Shown here piece after piece: positions 7,989 through 16,625 of a DNA stretch of 64,000 nt. The stretch spans positions 434,001 through 498,000 of the forward strand of contig CAWBJY010000011.1 of NCBI GenBank assembly GCA_963789215.1. The letters are read 5' to 3'. Below the pieces are notes generated by a model. It ran no database searches, had not been told where the DNA came from, and saw nothing but the letters and a program-made list of their open reading frames with translations. Position 1 is the first letter of the stretch; every line of letters starts with the position of its first letter. Source of the stretch: Phormidesmis sp963789215. Lineage in GTDB: Bacteria; Cyanobacteriota; Cyanobacteriia; Phormidesmidales; Phormidesmidaceae. Both the position numbers and the translations under genes were made by a program.

Positions 7989-8390
7989 GTGCTTAGCTTC
8001 TATTCCAATGAAAATTTTCCGATTGATGCAGTCGTGCTTTTAAGAAATCTAGGTTACGACGTGCTGACATCGTATGAAGCGGGTCAGGCCAATCAAGGTA
8101 TTTCAGATAGTGAAGTGCTAACCTATGCCACCGGTCAAAGCCGAGTTGTCATCACTCAGAACCGTAAGGATTTCATCCAACTGCACCATGAAGGTTTCCC
8201 CCATGCTGGCATCGTTGTTTGGAAAGATGATCGAGATTGCGCTGGACAAGTTGAGATGTTACATCATTACCTACGGCCAACTGGCCAAACGACTGACAGC
8301 TTGTGCAATCGTTTGATCCGCATCAAGAAACGAAATCAACCCAAATCAGAAAAACAGACCTTTGTTATCCAAGAATATGGCAAAGAGTAG
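7989..8390 (+). CDS. DUF5615 PIN-like toxin
   Basis: 133 residues if the GTG at 7989 is used, 1 nt after the antitoxin stop. A longer frame from 7932 would overlap the antitoxin by 56 bp and adds residues not typical of the family. Pattern: SFYSNENFPIDAVVLLRNLG, GYDVLTSYEAGQANQGISDSE, then VVITQNRKDF, the two acidic patches of the PIN-like RNase fold. The first acidic residue, usually Asp in DEN, is Ser-Asn here (YSNEN), and the late Asp of TxDxDF reads TQNRKDF, so catalysis may be weakened. Confidence 0.82.
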   Translation: MLSFYSNENFPIDAVVLLRNLGYDVLTSYEAGQANQGISDSEVLTYATGQSRVVITQNRKDFIQLHHEGFPHAGIVVWKDDRDCAGQVEMLHHYLRPTGQTTDSLCNRLIRIKKRNQPKSEKQTFVIQEYGKE

Positions 8391-8494
8391 AGACGGACAT
8401 GCGAAAGGCTAGAACAGTTCCTCCTCTTAAAGAGCAGCCGTCCTAGCCTTTTGAGTGACTGAGGCGAAAGTGAGTCTCTAGACTCGACCTCTTA
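8388..8494. repeat. Structured ~105-bp repeat, copy 2 (probable pilT terminator)
   Basis: Second copy of the element at 7518-7621. Outer stem AAAGGCTAG/CTAGCCTTTT, then GAGTC-TCTA-GACTC. Against copy 1, the second hairpin keeps pairing despite base changes. It lies between the convergent toxin and pilT genes and can act as a terminator in both directions (TTTT on the plus side). Its last 17 bp also encode the last residues (LRGRV) and stop of PilT. Confidence 0.8.
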
Positions 8495-9839
8495 GCATCT
8501 GAGCCATCTCATTCTGCTTTGGCGATAGCTCTAGCGCCGTCTCTTCCGTAATGCGTCCCGCTTCGTACAGGTTGTATAGCGACTGGTTCATCGTACACAT
8601 GCCGTCAAACGTACAGTTAGGCATCAAGGATTCTACTTCGTCGAGCTGACCGCGCAAGATGTAGTCTTTAATCGCGTCGGTATTGATCAAGATTTCGTGG
8701 AAGGCGGCGCGTTTGCCGTCGGTGGTGCGGCAAAGGCCCTGGGCGACGACGCCGATCAGAGATTCTGCGATCGCGACTCGAATCGGAGCCTGCTGCTCCG
8801 GCTCGTACATGCCCAAAATCCGCTCAACCGTCTTTACCGCACTGTTCGTGTGCAAAGTTCCAAACACGAGGTGACCGGTTTGGGCCGCTTTAAGCGCCGT
8901 CTCAATCGTCTCTCGATCTCGCATCTCACCCACCAGAATAATGTCTGGATCTTCCCGCAAAGAGGCTTTAAGCGCATTGCTAAACTTGCGCGTATGTACG
9001 CCCACTTCTCGCTGCTTAATCAGCGACTTGCGGCTCTGATGTACAAATTCCACCGGGTCTTCAATCGTGATGATGTGCTTAGGCATCTCCTTATTGATGT
9101 AGTCAATCATCGCTGCCATCGTGGTGGACTTACCCGAACCCGTCGGGCCAGTGACCAAGATAAGACCCTTGTGGTAGTGGCACATATCTTTGATGACAGG
9201 CGGCAGATTGAGCTGCTGCATGGTTAAAATCTCTACCGGAATCAGTCGCATCACCATAGACGGGCCATTTAGCGTATCAAAGATGTTGATGCGCACCCGA
9301 GAGAAGTCATACTGGGCTGCGCCGTCAAAGTCCAAGCTTTCTTTAAACTCTGCGGCCTGCTCTGGCGTCAAAATCTCAGTCAGCCAAGCGTCGAACATTT
9401 CCATAGTTGTCTTTGGAAAGTCTGTCGCCGTAATCTCGCCTCGGTTGCGATAGCGAGGCACTTCGCCCACGCCCACATGAATATCCGAGTAGCCTTCGTC
9501 AAACGCTTTGCGAATAATTTTCTCTAGAGTCGGGCCACCTGTCGCTGCGCCCGTCGGCAGTGGGGGTGGTGCGGCCGCGCGATGTCCGGCCGCGCGAGGT
9601 GGCGGCGCTTGTACCATCTCCGTTTGAGGGCCAGCCGATTCATTGGCCGGTGGGGCTAGTTCAGTTTGTGGCGTAGCAGGTCTTGAACTAGGGATCGCAG
9701 CCGGGCGTGGCGCAGGGGGCACGCTAACCGCATCTTTGCCTGGCATCCCTCCGGGAGCACTTCCAGGAATTCCTCTGGGCGGTGGCGGGGGTGGCATAGG
9801 TCTTGGTGGCGGAGCCGGTGGCGATTGTATATTGCTCAT
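8478..9839 (-). CDS. pilT: Type IV pilus retraction ATPase, PilT family
   Basis: 453 residues. The first ~105 are a Pro/Ala-rich low-complexity extension absent from classical PilT. The rest is a complete secretion ATPase: GPTGSGKST (Walker A, near residue 235), IITIEDPVEFVH (Asp box), GEMRDRETIETAL (Walker B region) and the His box GHLVFGTLHTNSA. PilT hexamers depolymerise pili and drive twitching and phototaxis. Cyanobacteria often have two paralogues; I cannot tell which this is, although an extended N-terminus recalls PilT2. The gene is transcribed away from rpsB. Confidence 0.88.
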   Translation of the reverse strand: MSNIQSPPAPPPRPMPPPPPPRGIPGSAPGGMPGKDAVSVPPAPRPAAIPSSRPATPQTELAPPANESAGPQTEMVQAPPPRAAGHRAAAPPPLPTGAATGGPTLEKIIRKAFDEGYSDIHVGVGEVPRYRNRGEITATDFPKTTMEMFDAWLTEILTPEQAAEFKESLDFDGAAQYDFSRVRINIFDTLNGPSMVMRLIPVEILTMQQLNLPPVIKDMCHYHKGLILVTGPTGSGKSTTMAAMIDYINKEMPKHIITIEDPVEFVHQSRKSLIKQREVGVHTRKFSNALKASLREDPDIILVGEMRDRETIETALKAAQTGHLVFGTLHTNSAVKTVERILGMYEPEQQAPIRVAIAESLIGVVAQGLCRTTDGKRAAFHEILINTDAIKDYILRGQLDEVESLMPNCTFDGMCTMNQSLYNLYEAGRITEETALELSPKQNEMAQMLRGRV

Positions 9840-10179
9840 AGAAGCCTTTGAAGTGGGATGACAGGAATCGGAACGATGCCTTTATGAAGCAGCCCGTTGG
9901 ATTTAGTAAAGTTTTCCCAGCGCTTCGGTCAAAACTGAGATCGGCGCTCATCTAAGCGCACCTGTACAATGTCTGTCGCAACGTCTACAAGGCGCGGTTA
10001 ACCGACCCTCTCAACTGCCCGCATCGCGTGTTACCTTATTAAAGTTCTATAAATTCACACATCTGGATTTTCGGGTGTTTGGTGCGACTACAACGGAGCA
10101 GAGCCGATTATTTATTTGGCCTGTCTCTTCGCCTCAAATGCAGCCAGATGGAGGTTTAACCCGGAAGGAAACTAAAAAT
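9840..10179. other. Divergent intergenic region pilT / rpsB
   Basis: 340 bp with no convincing gene. An in-frame extension of rpsB is open back to 10075 but does not resemble S2. An AAGGAA Shine-Dalgarno lies 9 nt before the rpsB ATG at 10180. The region must hold both promoters; I could not pick them out with confidence. Confidence 0.6.
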
Positions 10180-11049
10180 ATGCCAGTCGTATCCCTGTCA
10201 GACTTACTAGAGTCCGGCGTGCACTTTGGTCACCAAACGCGCCGCTGGAACCCGAAGATGGACGAATACATCTTCACTTCGCGCAACGGTGTGCACATCA
10301 TTGACTTGGTGCAAACCGCCACATTGCTAGAAGAAGCGTACAAGTACGTGCGCAAAGCCTCAGAAAGCGGAAAAAGCTTTTTGTTTGTCGGCACCAAGCG
10401 TCAGGCAGCGGGCATTGTAGCCCAAGAAGCCGATCGCTGCGGTTCTTACTACGTGAATCAGCGCTGGTTGGGTGGAATGCTCACTAACTGGTCGACAATT
10501 AAAACCCGCGTAGAGCGTTTAAAAGAGCTAGAGCGGATGGAGTCTTCGGGGGCGCTAGCTATGCGGCCTAAGAAAGAGGGCGCAATGCTTCGCCGCGAGC
10601 TAGACAAGTTACAGAAGTACTTAGGCGGTATTAAGACTATGCGCCGCATTCCTGACGCGGTAATTATCGTGGACGTGCGCCGCGAGTACAACGCGGTTCA
10701 AGAGTGCCAGAAGCTAGGGCTGCCAATCATTTCATTGTTAGATACCAACTGCGATCCTGATGTGGTCGATGTGCCGATTCCGGGTAACGATGATGCTATT
10801 CGCGCCATCAAGCTGGTGATTGGTCGCCTAGCCGATGCCATCTATGAAGGAACTCGCGGCGGTAATACGGCTAGCGGCAGCGGCGGCAGTAGCACCGACA
10901 TCTACGATGGTTACGACGGCGCAGACTACGACGATGAGGGCGCTGAAATTGGCGGTCCTCCTGAGGAAGTTGCTTCAGCTACGGAGGCTTCTCTTGAGGG
11001 ATCTAAAGCCAGCGCGACAGAAGAAGCACCCGCAGCGACTGAAGCCTAG
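10180..11049 (+). CDS. rpsB: 30S ribosomal protein S2
   Basis: 289 residues from ATG 10180 (MPVVSLSDLLESGVHFGHQ). Classical S2 blocks follow: TRRWNPKMDEYIF, RNGVHIIDL, FVGTKRQA, RWLGGMLTNW and the C-terminal GNDDAIRAIKLV. The family core ends near residue 230; a further ~55 residues form an acidic Gly/Ser/Glu/Ala-rich tail (DGYDGADYDDEG), longer than in many bacteria. It binds the 30S body near S1. It is followed by tsf, the standard bacterial order. Confidence 0.97.
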   Translation: MPVVSLSDLLESGVHFGHQTRRWNPKMDEYIFTSRNGVHIIDLVQTATLLEEAYKYVRKASESGKSFLFVGTKRQAAGIVAQEADRCGSYYVNQRWLGGMLTNWSTIKTRVERLKELERMESSGALAMRPKKEGAMLRRELDKLQKYLGGIKTMRRIPDAVIIVDVRREYNAVQECQKLGLPIISLLDTNCDPDVVDVPIPGNDDAIRAIKLVIGRLADAIYEGTRGGNTASGSGGSSTDIYDGYDGADYDDEGAEIGGPPEEVASATEASLEGSKASATEEAPAATEA

Positions 11050-11106
11050 TTCGGAAACTAGGAGCTAAGCAATGTTGCCTAGCGACATTACTGATTGATA
11101 TTAACT

Positions 11107-11158
11107 AGGCTGAGAACAGGGCTGTTTATTGCGCTGTTTCTCGGCTTGGTTCTTTTAT
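11107..11158 (+). terminator. Hairpin in the rpsB-tsf spacer (attenuator or partial terminator)
   Basis: AGGCTGAGAACAG (11107-11119) pairs, with one bulge and one G-T pair, with CTGTTTCTCGGCTT (11134-11147). A T-rich stretch GGTTCTTTTATT follows. Its place between rpsB and tsf suggests control of the rpsB:tsf ratio. This rests on pairing by eye, not on a folding calculation. Confidence 0.55.
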
Positions 11159-11233
11159 TCAAGTTCTTTTTCATTTCACCAATGGTATGGGGCGAAAAGC
11201 CCTACTCGTAATAAACACAGGATCTGATAGACG

Positions 11234-11896
11234 ATGGCGGACATTTCTGCAAAGCAGGTTAAAGAACTGCGCGACCAAACGGGCGCAGGCATGATGAACT
11301 GTAAGAAGGCGCTGAAGGAGAGCAACGGCGACGTAGAGAAGGCGAGCGAGTGGCTGCGCCAAAAAGGAATTACTTCAGCGGCTAAGAAAGAAAGCCGCGT
11401 TGCTTCTGAAGGGCTAGTACATAGCTATATTCATACGGGTGGCCGCGTTGGCGTGCTAGTCGAAATTAACTGCGAGACTGATTTTGTTGCTCGCCGCGAG
11501 GAGTTTAAAGAACTCGCGCGTGATGTCGCGATGCAGATTGCTGCTTCGCCTAATGTTCAGTATGTAAAAGTTTCGGATATTCCTGCTGACTTTGCGGATA
11601 GCGAAAAGGCTATTGAGATGGGCCGCGATGACCTAGGCAATAAGCCAGACAACATTAAAGAGAAGATTGTTCAAGGCCGAATTGATAAGCGTTTGAAAGA
11701 GCTTTCTCTAGTCGATCAGCCCTTCATTAAAGACCAAAACATTACGGTAGAAGAGCTGGTTAAGCAGTCTGTTGCTAAACTTGGAGAGAATATTCAAATC
11801 CGTCGATTTTCTCGCTTTATTTTAGGTGAGGGCATCGAAAAAGAAGAAGTAAACTTCGCGGATGAAGTGGCAGCGCAGACGGGTCAGAAGAAGTAG
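11234..11896 (+). CDS. tsf: Elongation factor Ts
   Basis: 220 residues, the short cyanobacterial form with one core domain. N-terminal UBA-like module MADISAKQVKELRDQTGAGM, the family signature NCKKALKES, and ETDFVARREEFKELA, in which the TDFV segment inserts into EF-Tu to displace Mg-GDP. EF-Ts recharges EF-Tu with GTP. It is the distal gene of the rpsB-tsf pair, 184 bp after rpsB. Confidence 0.96.
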   Translation: MADISAKQVKELRDQTGAGMMNCKKALKESNGDVEKASEWLRQKGITSAAKKESRVASEGLVHSYIHTGGRVGVLVEINCETDFVARREEFKELARDVAMQIAASPNVQYVKVSDIPADFADSEKAIEMGRDDLGNKPDNIKEKIVQGRIDKRLKELSLVDQPFIKDQNITVEELVKQSVAKLGENIQIRRFSRFILGEGIEKEEVNFADEVAAQTGQKK

Positions 11897-11903
11897 GCGT
11901 AGA

Positions 11904-11928
11904 GTCAGCTAACAGTGAGTTAGCTGAC
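11904..11928 (+). other. Perfect 10-bp inverted repeat just after tsf
   Basis: GTCAGCTAAC (11904-11913), loop AGTGA, GTTAGCTGAC (11919-11928), starting 8 nt past the tsf stop. No T-run follows, so it is more likely an RNA 3'-end stabiliser or protein-binding palindrome than a complete terminator. A canonical terminator follows about 55 nt later. Confidence 0.75.
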
Positions 11929-11981
11929 AGATCTATCTATAGCCTGGGTGCTAGTGTCTTATTTATCAACTTTTCCTTTAT

Positions 11982-12019
11982 CGGGTTCTTCTTTATTTTT
12001 GAGGAACCCGACATTTTTA
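11982..12019 (+). terminator. Rho-independent terminator of rpsB-tsf
   Basis: Stem CGGGTTC...GAACCCG with a T-rich loop, followed by ACATTTTTATT. This is the likely transcription end after tsf and before the hypothetical gene at 12102. Confidence 0.75.
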
Positions 12020-12101
12020 TTAGCGTAGTGGCTTTTAATTATGAGCGCCTTGAGGGCGTCTTCATCACAGAGAGCGACAAAATCGCTATTGTATAGAGTA
12101 T

Positions 12102-13634
12102 ATGGTTAGAGCAAGCAGCCAAATTGAGCGGGAGCTATCGCTACTACAGCAGCGGACGCAGGAGCTAGAAACGTCTTTGGATCCTTTATACGAAGGGTAT
12201 CTAAAGGCGTTGAGTGAAGCTGGCGGACGACAGCTGGTGATGGCGGCTTTTCATATCTGTACGCAGGCTTATCCTGGCAAGTTTTTAAGCTTATCCTTGC
12301 AGCAGCGAAACCAGCTTCAGCAGGAGATTCAGCACTTAAGCGGGGGGCTGTATCAGCAGCTAACGACTCAGCGTGAGCAGGTTAAAAAGGAGAGTCGGCG
12401 TCCGCCTAAGAAGAATGGGCTGGCCTTTTTGCAGCGGCTGCTGGAGGCGAAGTCTTCTGGCGCGGCGATTGTGGCGACGGATGGTAGCCGAGATAGTTTG
12501 TTGGAAAAGCTATCTGCTCTAGGATTGTCGGACGATGACCCAGATGGCGAAGCGTGGTCGGGCGAGGTGCCTTCTGCCGAAGATGATAACGATGGGTTAG
12601 ATGCTTGGGAGTCGTCAGACGGGCCTTCTAGTCAGCGGTTAGATGCTTTTTCTGAAAGCTCGAAGACTGCTGAGGGCGATCGCGAAGATGCTCAAACGCC
12701 TGAGCGTGATTACGAAAATATTGACATTTTTGAGAGCGGCTTTGAGGCTGAAACGGAGCGTCAGGAGAGCGAAACTGTATCAGACGACGAGGGCGATGCT
12801 TTAGATAGGGCGCAGGGTGATGCTTTGGAATCGGAGGGCGATCGCAGTGAGTCGAACGCGTCTGAGAATAGTGATCCTGAATTCGAGCTAGAGGTTCCGC
12901 CTGCCGATGAGCGGCTAACTTTAACGGATGAAGACGACTTACTGTCGGCCTTAGAGGGACTTGCCCGCCGCTCTGTTGAAGATGAGGAAACAGAAGTAGA
13001 AGAGGCACTGGCTCCGATTCATTTGGTACGGCAGCAGATGCTACTAGAAAAGGCCATTCGCAAGGTGTTTGAACAGGTGTCGGAGCGGGCGAATGAGCGC
13101 TTGCAAAAAGCGGATATTATGCCAAGCTTCCCGAAGGCATTGATCTCGGCGGCGTCGGGTTCTAGAGAGATGGGGGAACCGATGAATTCGGTGCCTAACG
13201 TGTTTAAGGTGTCGGTGCGGGTGATGCATGGAGATGCCATGATGGACGCTATTGATGACGTGCTGCCTCGAGGTGGCCCGGACGATGAGGAGAGGCCGAG
13301 GCTGAGAAAGCAAAGCCGGGAGTCGGATAGAAGGCGACGGCCCAGAAAGCCCCGCATGCCGCGCGGTGGATCGCGCGAGGCAGTTGAGATTGATGCCCTG
13401 CCTGAGCTGTCGATGATTAGTATGCAGCTCAGCGAGGTAGAGTTTTCTGACCATGCAGTGTCGGCCTGGCGCAGTCGGATTCGGCAGGAGTTTGAAAACT
13501 TGAAGAAGCTAGGAAGCCGGTATCAGAAGACGCAGCGGGCGTTGGAGACGGCGCAGGCCGAGGATGCATGGCGAGCGAGCTGGACGCCAGTAAGGGTAGA
13601 AGCGTCTGACTTGGGTGACTCGGAAGAAGAGTAG
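12102..13634 (+). CDS. Acidic cyanobacterial hypothetical protein upstream of recG
   Basis: 510 residues, not assigned to a function. The N-terminus (about 1-120) is helical and probably folded (QIERELSLLQQRTQELE, AAFHICTQAYPGKFLSLS). Residues ~140-310 are a Glu/Asp/Ser-rich disordered region. A second helical block follows (~310-370, EKAIRKVFEQVSERANERL), then a basic patch RRRRPRKPRMPRGG and a conserved-looking C-terminus (AVSAWRSRIRQEFENLKKL). The base composition of the acidic linker resembles the neighbours. Its position before recG suggests co-transcription, but no role in recombination can be read from the sequence. Confidence 0.75.
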   Translation: MVRASSQIERELSLLQQRTQELETSLDPLYEGYLKALSEAGGRQLVMAAFHICTQAYPGKFLSLSLQQRNQLQQEIQHLSGGLYQQLTTQREQVKKESRRPPKKNGLAFLQRLLEAKSSGAAIVATDGSRDSLLEKLSALGLSDDDPDGEAWSGEVPSAEDDNDGLDAWESSDGPSSQRLDAFSESSKTAEGDREDAQTPERDYENIDIFESGFEAETERQESETVSDDEGDALDRAQGDALESEGDRSESNASENSDPEFELEVPPADERLTLTDEDDLLSALEGLARRSVEDEETEVEEALAPIHLVRQQMLLEKAIRKVFEQVSERANERLQKADIMPSFPKALISAASGSREMGEPMNSVPNVFKVSVRVMHGDAMMDAIDDVLPRGGPDDEERPRLRKQSRESDRRRRPRKPRMPRGGSREAVEIDALPELSMISMQLSEVEFSDHAVSAWRSRIRQEFENLKKLGSRYQKTQRALETAQAEDAWRASWTPVRVEASDLGDSEEE

Positions 13635-13774
13635 AAGCAGCTTGTTTTTGGAATGGGAAAAAGTCTTGTATACAGAGGCTTCTATCATTGAAGACGTTCT
13701 ATCTTGCTTTCTGTTCTGCTCGCTCAAGGCTGCGTCAAGGCTGCGTCAACGCGTTAGAGTAGAAAGGCTGATGA

Positions 13775-16456
13775 ATGGTACGAGAGGCCGTGGCAGACTC
13801 ATCTCAAACTGAACTCTCTTCTATCCGTACGGAGGAGAAGACTGCTGCACAGGCATTGCCGGATTGGGTGCGCTTACAGAAGGCGCTGAGCCTGGAGTCG
13901 GAGAATGGGTTCAATAACCTAGAGGGGCATCGGCAGCATTTTAATCAGTTTCTCTCTAGTAGTTTGATCGGTGGAATAAAAACGCTGTCGGCTAATCTGG
14001 CGGGGCAAATTAGCCGCGATAAGTGGAAAGATTTGGCCGCGAGATTTGACAATTACTCGGATCTCTCTTTCTCTCAGCGTCAGCATTTAGTGGCCGATAC
14101 GCGGCGGTTTTTGCATCGGGCTAGGCAAGCGGCGGATGCGTTGCCATTGCTAAATGAGAAGGTAGCTGAGAAGGGCGAGCGCTACGATGCGAATGGAAAA
14201 TCTGGGGCGAAGAAGGCGAAAACGGCGCAGCAGACAGCCGGAAAAACAACAAAGCGAAAGAAAACTGCGAAGACTAAAAATGTAACTGGGCTGAGCGATT
14301 CTCTTGAAGAGAGGCTACGCCAACGCTCAAACTCCGATCATCCTCTAGACAAGCCGCTAACCTATTTAAAGGGCGTTGGCCCCAACAAAGCGGAAAAGCT
14401 GGCAAAGCTAGGGCTGATCAGCGTTCGAGATGCGCTTTTTTACTATCCGAGAGACTATATTGATTATGCTAAACAGGTCAAAATTGCCGATTTAGAACCT
14501 GGAGAAACGGTCACAATTGTAGTGACCGTGAAGCGCTGCAATATCTTTAAGAGTCCGCGAAATCCTAAGCTGACTATTTTTGAGCTGATGGTGTACGACA
14601 GCAGCTCGCGGCTAAAGATTAGTCGATTTATGGCGGGCGCTCATTTTGGTTCTCGCGGCTGGCAAGAAAGGCAAAAGAGGCTTTATCCGTCGGGTGCGGT
14701 GGTGGCTGTATCGGGACTGGTGAAGCAGACAAAATATGGCATCAACATCGACAGCCCTGAGATTGAGGTGTTGGGCGGCGAGGGCGACCCGATTGAATCG
14801 CTGAAGATAGGCCGGGTGGTGCCGGTGTATCCACTGACGGATGGAGTGGGTGCGGACTTGGTGCGTAAGGCGGTGGTGGCTGCGCTGCCTGCTGTGGTGG
14901 AGCTGCGCGATCCATTGCCAAGGGAACTGCGCGAGAAGCATGGGCTGGTGGATTTGAGAGTTGCGATCGCACATATCCATTTCCCCCCAACCTCTGAAGA
15001 ACTGACGATCGCCCGCCGCCGCCTTGTTTTTGATGAATTCTTCTACCTACAGCTAGGTTTGCTACGCCGTAGAAAAGAACAACAACAGCAGCAGACCGAT
15101 GTTCAAATGGCTCCGACCGGTCAGCTCATTACCGATTTCTATAGCGTGCTGCCTTTTAAGATGACAGGAGCGCAGCAAAGAGTCGTACAAGAAATCTTGA
15201 ACGATTTGCAGCTGCCTACGCCCATGAATCGTTTGGTGCAGGGCGATGTTGGCTCGGGTAAAACGGTGGTTGCCGTTGTTGGCATTCTAGCTGCGATTCA
15301 AGCTGGCTATCAGGCGGCTCTCATGGCGCCTACAGAAGTCCTCGCCGAGCAGCACTATCGCAAATTAGTAGAATGGTTTAATTTGCTGCATATTCCCGTC
15401 GAGCTGCTAACTGGCTCAACTAAGGCCGCCAAGCGTCGGCAAATTCACAGCGAGCTAATGACTGGAGAGCTGCCTATTTTAGTCGGAACTCATGCGCTCA
15501 TTGAAGATCCGGTTAAGTTCAGAAACTTGGGCTTAGTGGCCATAGACGAGCAGCATAGGTTCGGGGTGCAGCAGCGGGCTAGGCTACAGCAAAAGGGTGA
15601 TAATCCTCATGTTTTGACGCTGACCGCTACGCCGATTCCCAGGACGCTAGCGCTGACCATTCACGGCGATTTGGACGTTAGCCAAATCGACGAACTGCCG
15701 CCCGGACGAAAAGCGATTAAGACAAACGTTTTGAAAGGAAAAGAAAGAGCCGATGCCTACGACTTGATCCGAAGAGAGATTGCGCAGGGCCGACAGGTTT
15801 ATGTTGTTCTTCCACTCGTCGATGAGTCTGAAAAGCTAGACTTGCGCTCGGCAATAGAAGAACATGCTCGGCTACAAGAGACTATTTTCCCAGAGTTTAG
15901 CGTTGGTTTGCTGCATGGGCGAATGAGTTCTGCGGACAAGGACGCGGCGATTAGCGCTTTTAGAGACAAAGAGACGCAGGTTTTGGTTTCGACTACAGTC
16001 GTGGAAGTGGGCGTAGACGTACCGAATGCTTCAGTAATGCTGATTGAACATGCCGAACGCTTTGGTCTATCTCAGATTCATCAGCTACGCGGACGAGTCG
16101 GGCGAGGGGCCGACCAGTCTTTTTGTTTGTTGATGAGCAGTAGCAAAAGCGAACCGGCCATGCAGCGGCTAAAGGTGTTGGAGCAGTCTCAAGATGGTTT
16201 CTTTATCTCAGAGATGGATATGCGATTTAGAGGGCCGGGGCAGGTACTGGGCACCCGGCAATCGGGACTGCCAGACTTTGCGCTAGCTAGCTTAGTCGAA
16301 GATCAAGATGTGCTGGAGCTGGCGAGAAAGGCAGCGGCGGATTTGCTGGCAGAGAAAAGTGAGTCGGGTGGCGATGGTCTGACTCGTTGGCCACTGATGG
16401 AAGGTGAATTGGCGCGGCGGTATCAAAAGCTGATGGGCGGCGCAATTTTGACTTGA
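13775..16456 (+). CDS. recG: ATP-dependent DNA helicase RecG
   Basis: 893 residues, longer than E. coli RecG (693) because of a ~190-residue N-terminal extension that ends in a Lys-rich linker. Such extensions are common in cyanobacterial RecG. Then come an OB-type wedge domain (PLTYLKGVGPNKAEKLAKLG; YPRDYIDY), Walker A GDVGSGKTVVA near residue 490, APTEVLAEQHY, the DEQH box (AIDEQHRFGVQQ) near 588, TATPIPRTL, and the helicase C-terminal LRGRVGRGADQ. RecG remodels stalled forks and D-loops. It ends at a clear terminator. Confidence 0.95.
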   Translation: MVREAVADSSQTELSSIRTEEKTAAQALPDWVRLQKALSLESENGFNNLEGHRQHFNQFLSSSLIGGIKTLSANLAGQISRDKWKDLAARFDNYSDLSFSQRQHLVADTRRFLHRARQAADALPLLNEKVAEKGERYDANGKSGAKKAKTAQQTAGKTTKRKKTAKTKNVTGLSDSLEERLRQRSNSDHPLDKPLTYLKGVGPNKAEKLAKLGLISVRDALFYYPRDYIDYAKQVKIADLEPGETVTIVVTVKRCNIFKSPRNPKLTIFELMVYDSSSRLKISRFMAGAHFGSRGWQERQKRLYPSGAVVAVSGLVKQTKYGINIDSPEIEVLGGEGDPIESLKIGRVVPVYPLTDGVGADLVRKAVVAALPAVVELRDPLPRELREKHGLVDLRVAIAHIHFPPTSEELTIARRRLVFDEFFYLQLGLLRRRKEQQQQQTDVQMAPTGQLITDFYSVLPFKMTGAQQRVVQEILNDLQLPTPMNRLVQGDVGSGKTVVAVVGILAAIQAGYQAALMAPTEVLAEQHYRKLVEWFNLLHIPVELLTGSTKAAKRRQIHSELMTGELPILVGTHALIEDPVKFRNLGLVAIDEQHRFGVQQRARLQQKGDNPHVLTLTATPIPRTLALTIHGDLDVSQIDELPPGRKAIKTNVLKGKERADAYDLIRREIAQGRQVYVVLPLVDESEKLDLRSAIEEHARLQETIFPEFSVGLLHGRMSSADKDAAISAFRDKETQVLVSTTVVEVGVDVPNASVMLIEHAERFGLSQIHQLRGRVGRGADQSFCLLMSSSKSEPAMQRLKVLEQSQDGFFISEMDMRFRGPGQVLGTRQSGLPDFALASLVEDQDVLELARKAAADLLAEKSESGGDGLTRWPLMEGELARRYQKLMGGAILT

Positions 16457-16486
16457 TTGATGCTCTAAAGGAGAAGAGGATAGAGG

Positions 16487-16537
16487 CTGCAAAGTATTAG
16501 TAGTACTCCGTGCTATATGTCTTTGCAGATTTTTTCC
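16487..16537 (+). terminator. Rho-independent terminator after recG
   Basis: CTGCAAAG (16487-16494) pairs with CTTTGCAG (16521-16528). The loop contains a smaller AGTA/TACT stem, and ATTTTTT follows directly. It starts about 30 nt past the recG stop. Confidence 0.8.
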
Positions 16538-16625
16538 AAAGTACGTCACTTGAAGACCCGTTACAGAAAGTAGCCGTCAATACGGTAGCGTGGCATGATT
16601 GCTACGCACTTTTAGGCAGGCCCTT

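Noticed and set aside
10075..10179. 35-residue N-terminal extension of S2
   Set aside because: S2 begins at MPVVSLSDLLESG; the ATG at 10180 has a good Shine-Dalgarno and the extension is unrelated.
13044..13454. Long minus-strand frames inside the acidic hypothetical gene
   Set aside because: Several overlapping antisense frames with Arg/His/Pro-rich products, typical shadows of a GC-rich acidic coding region.
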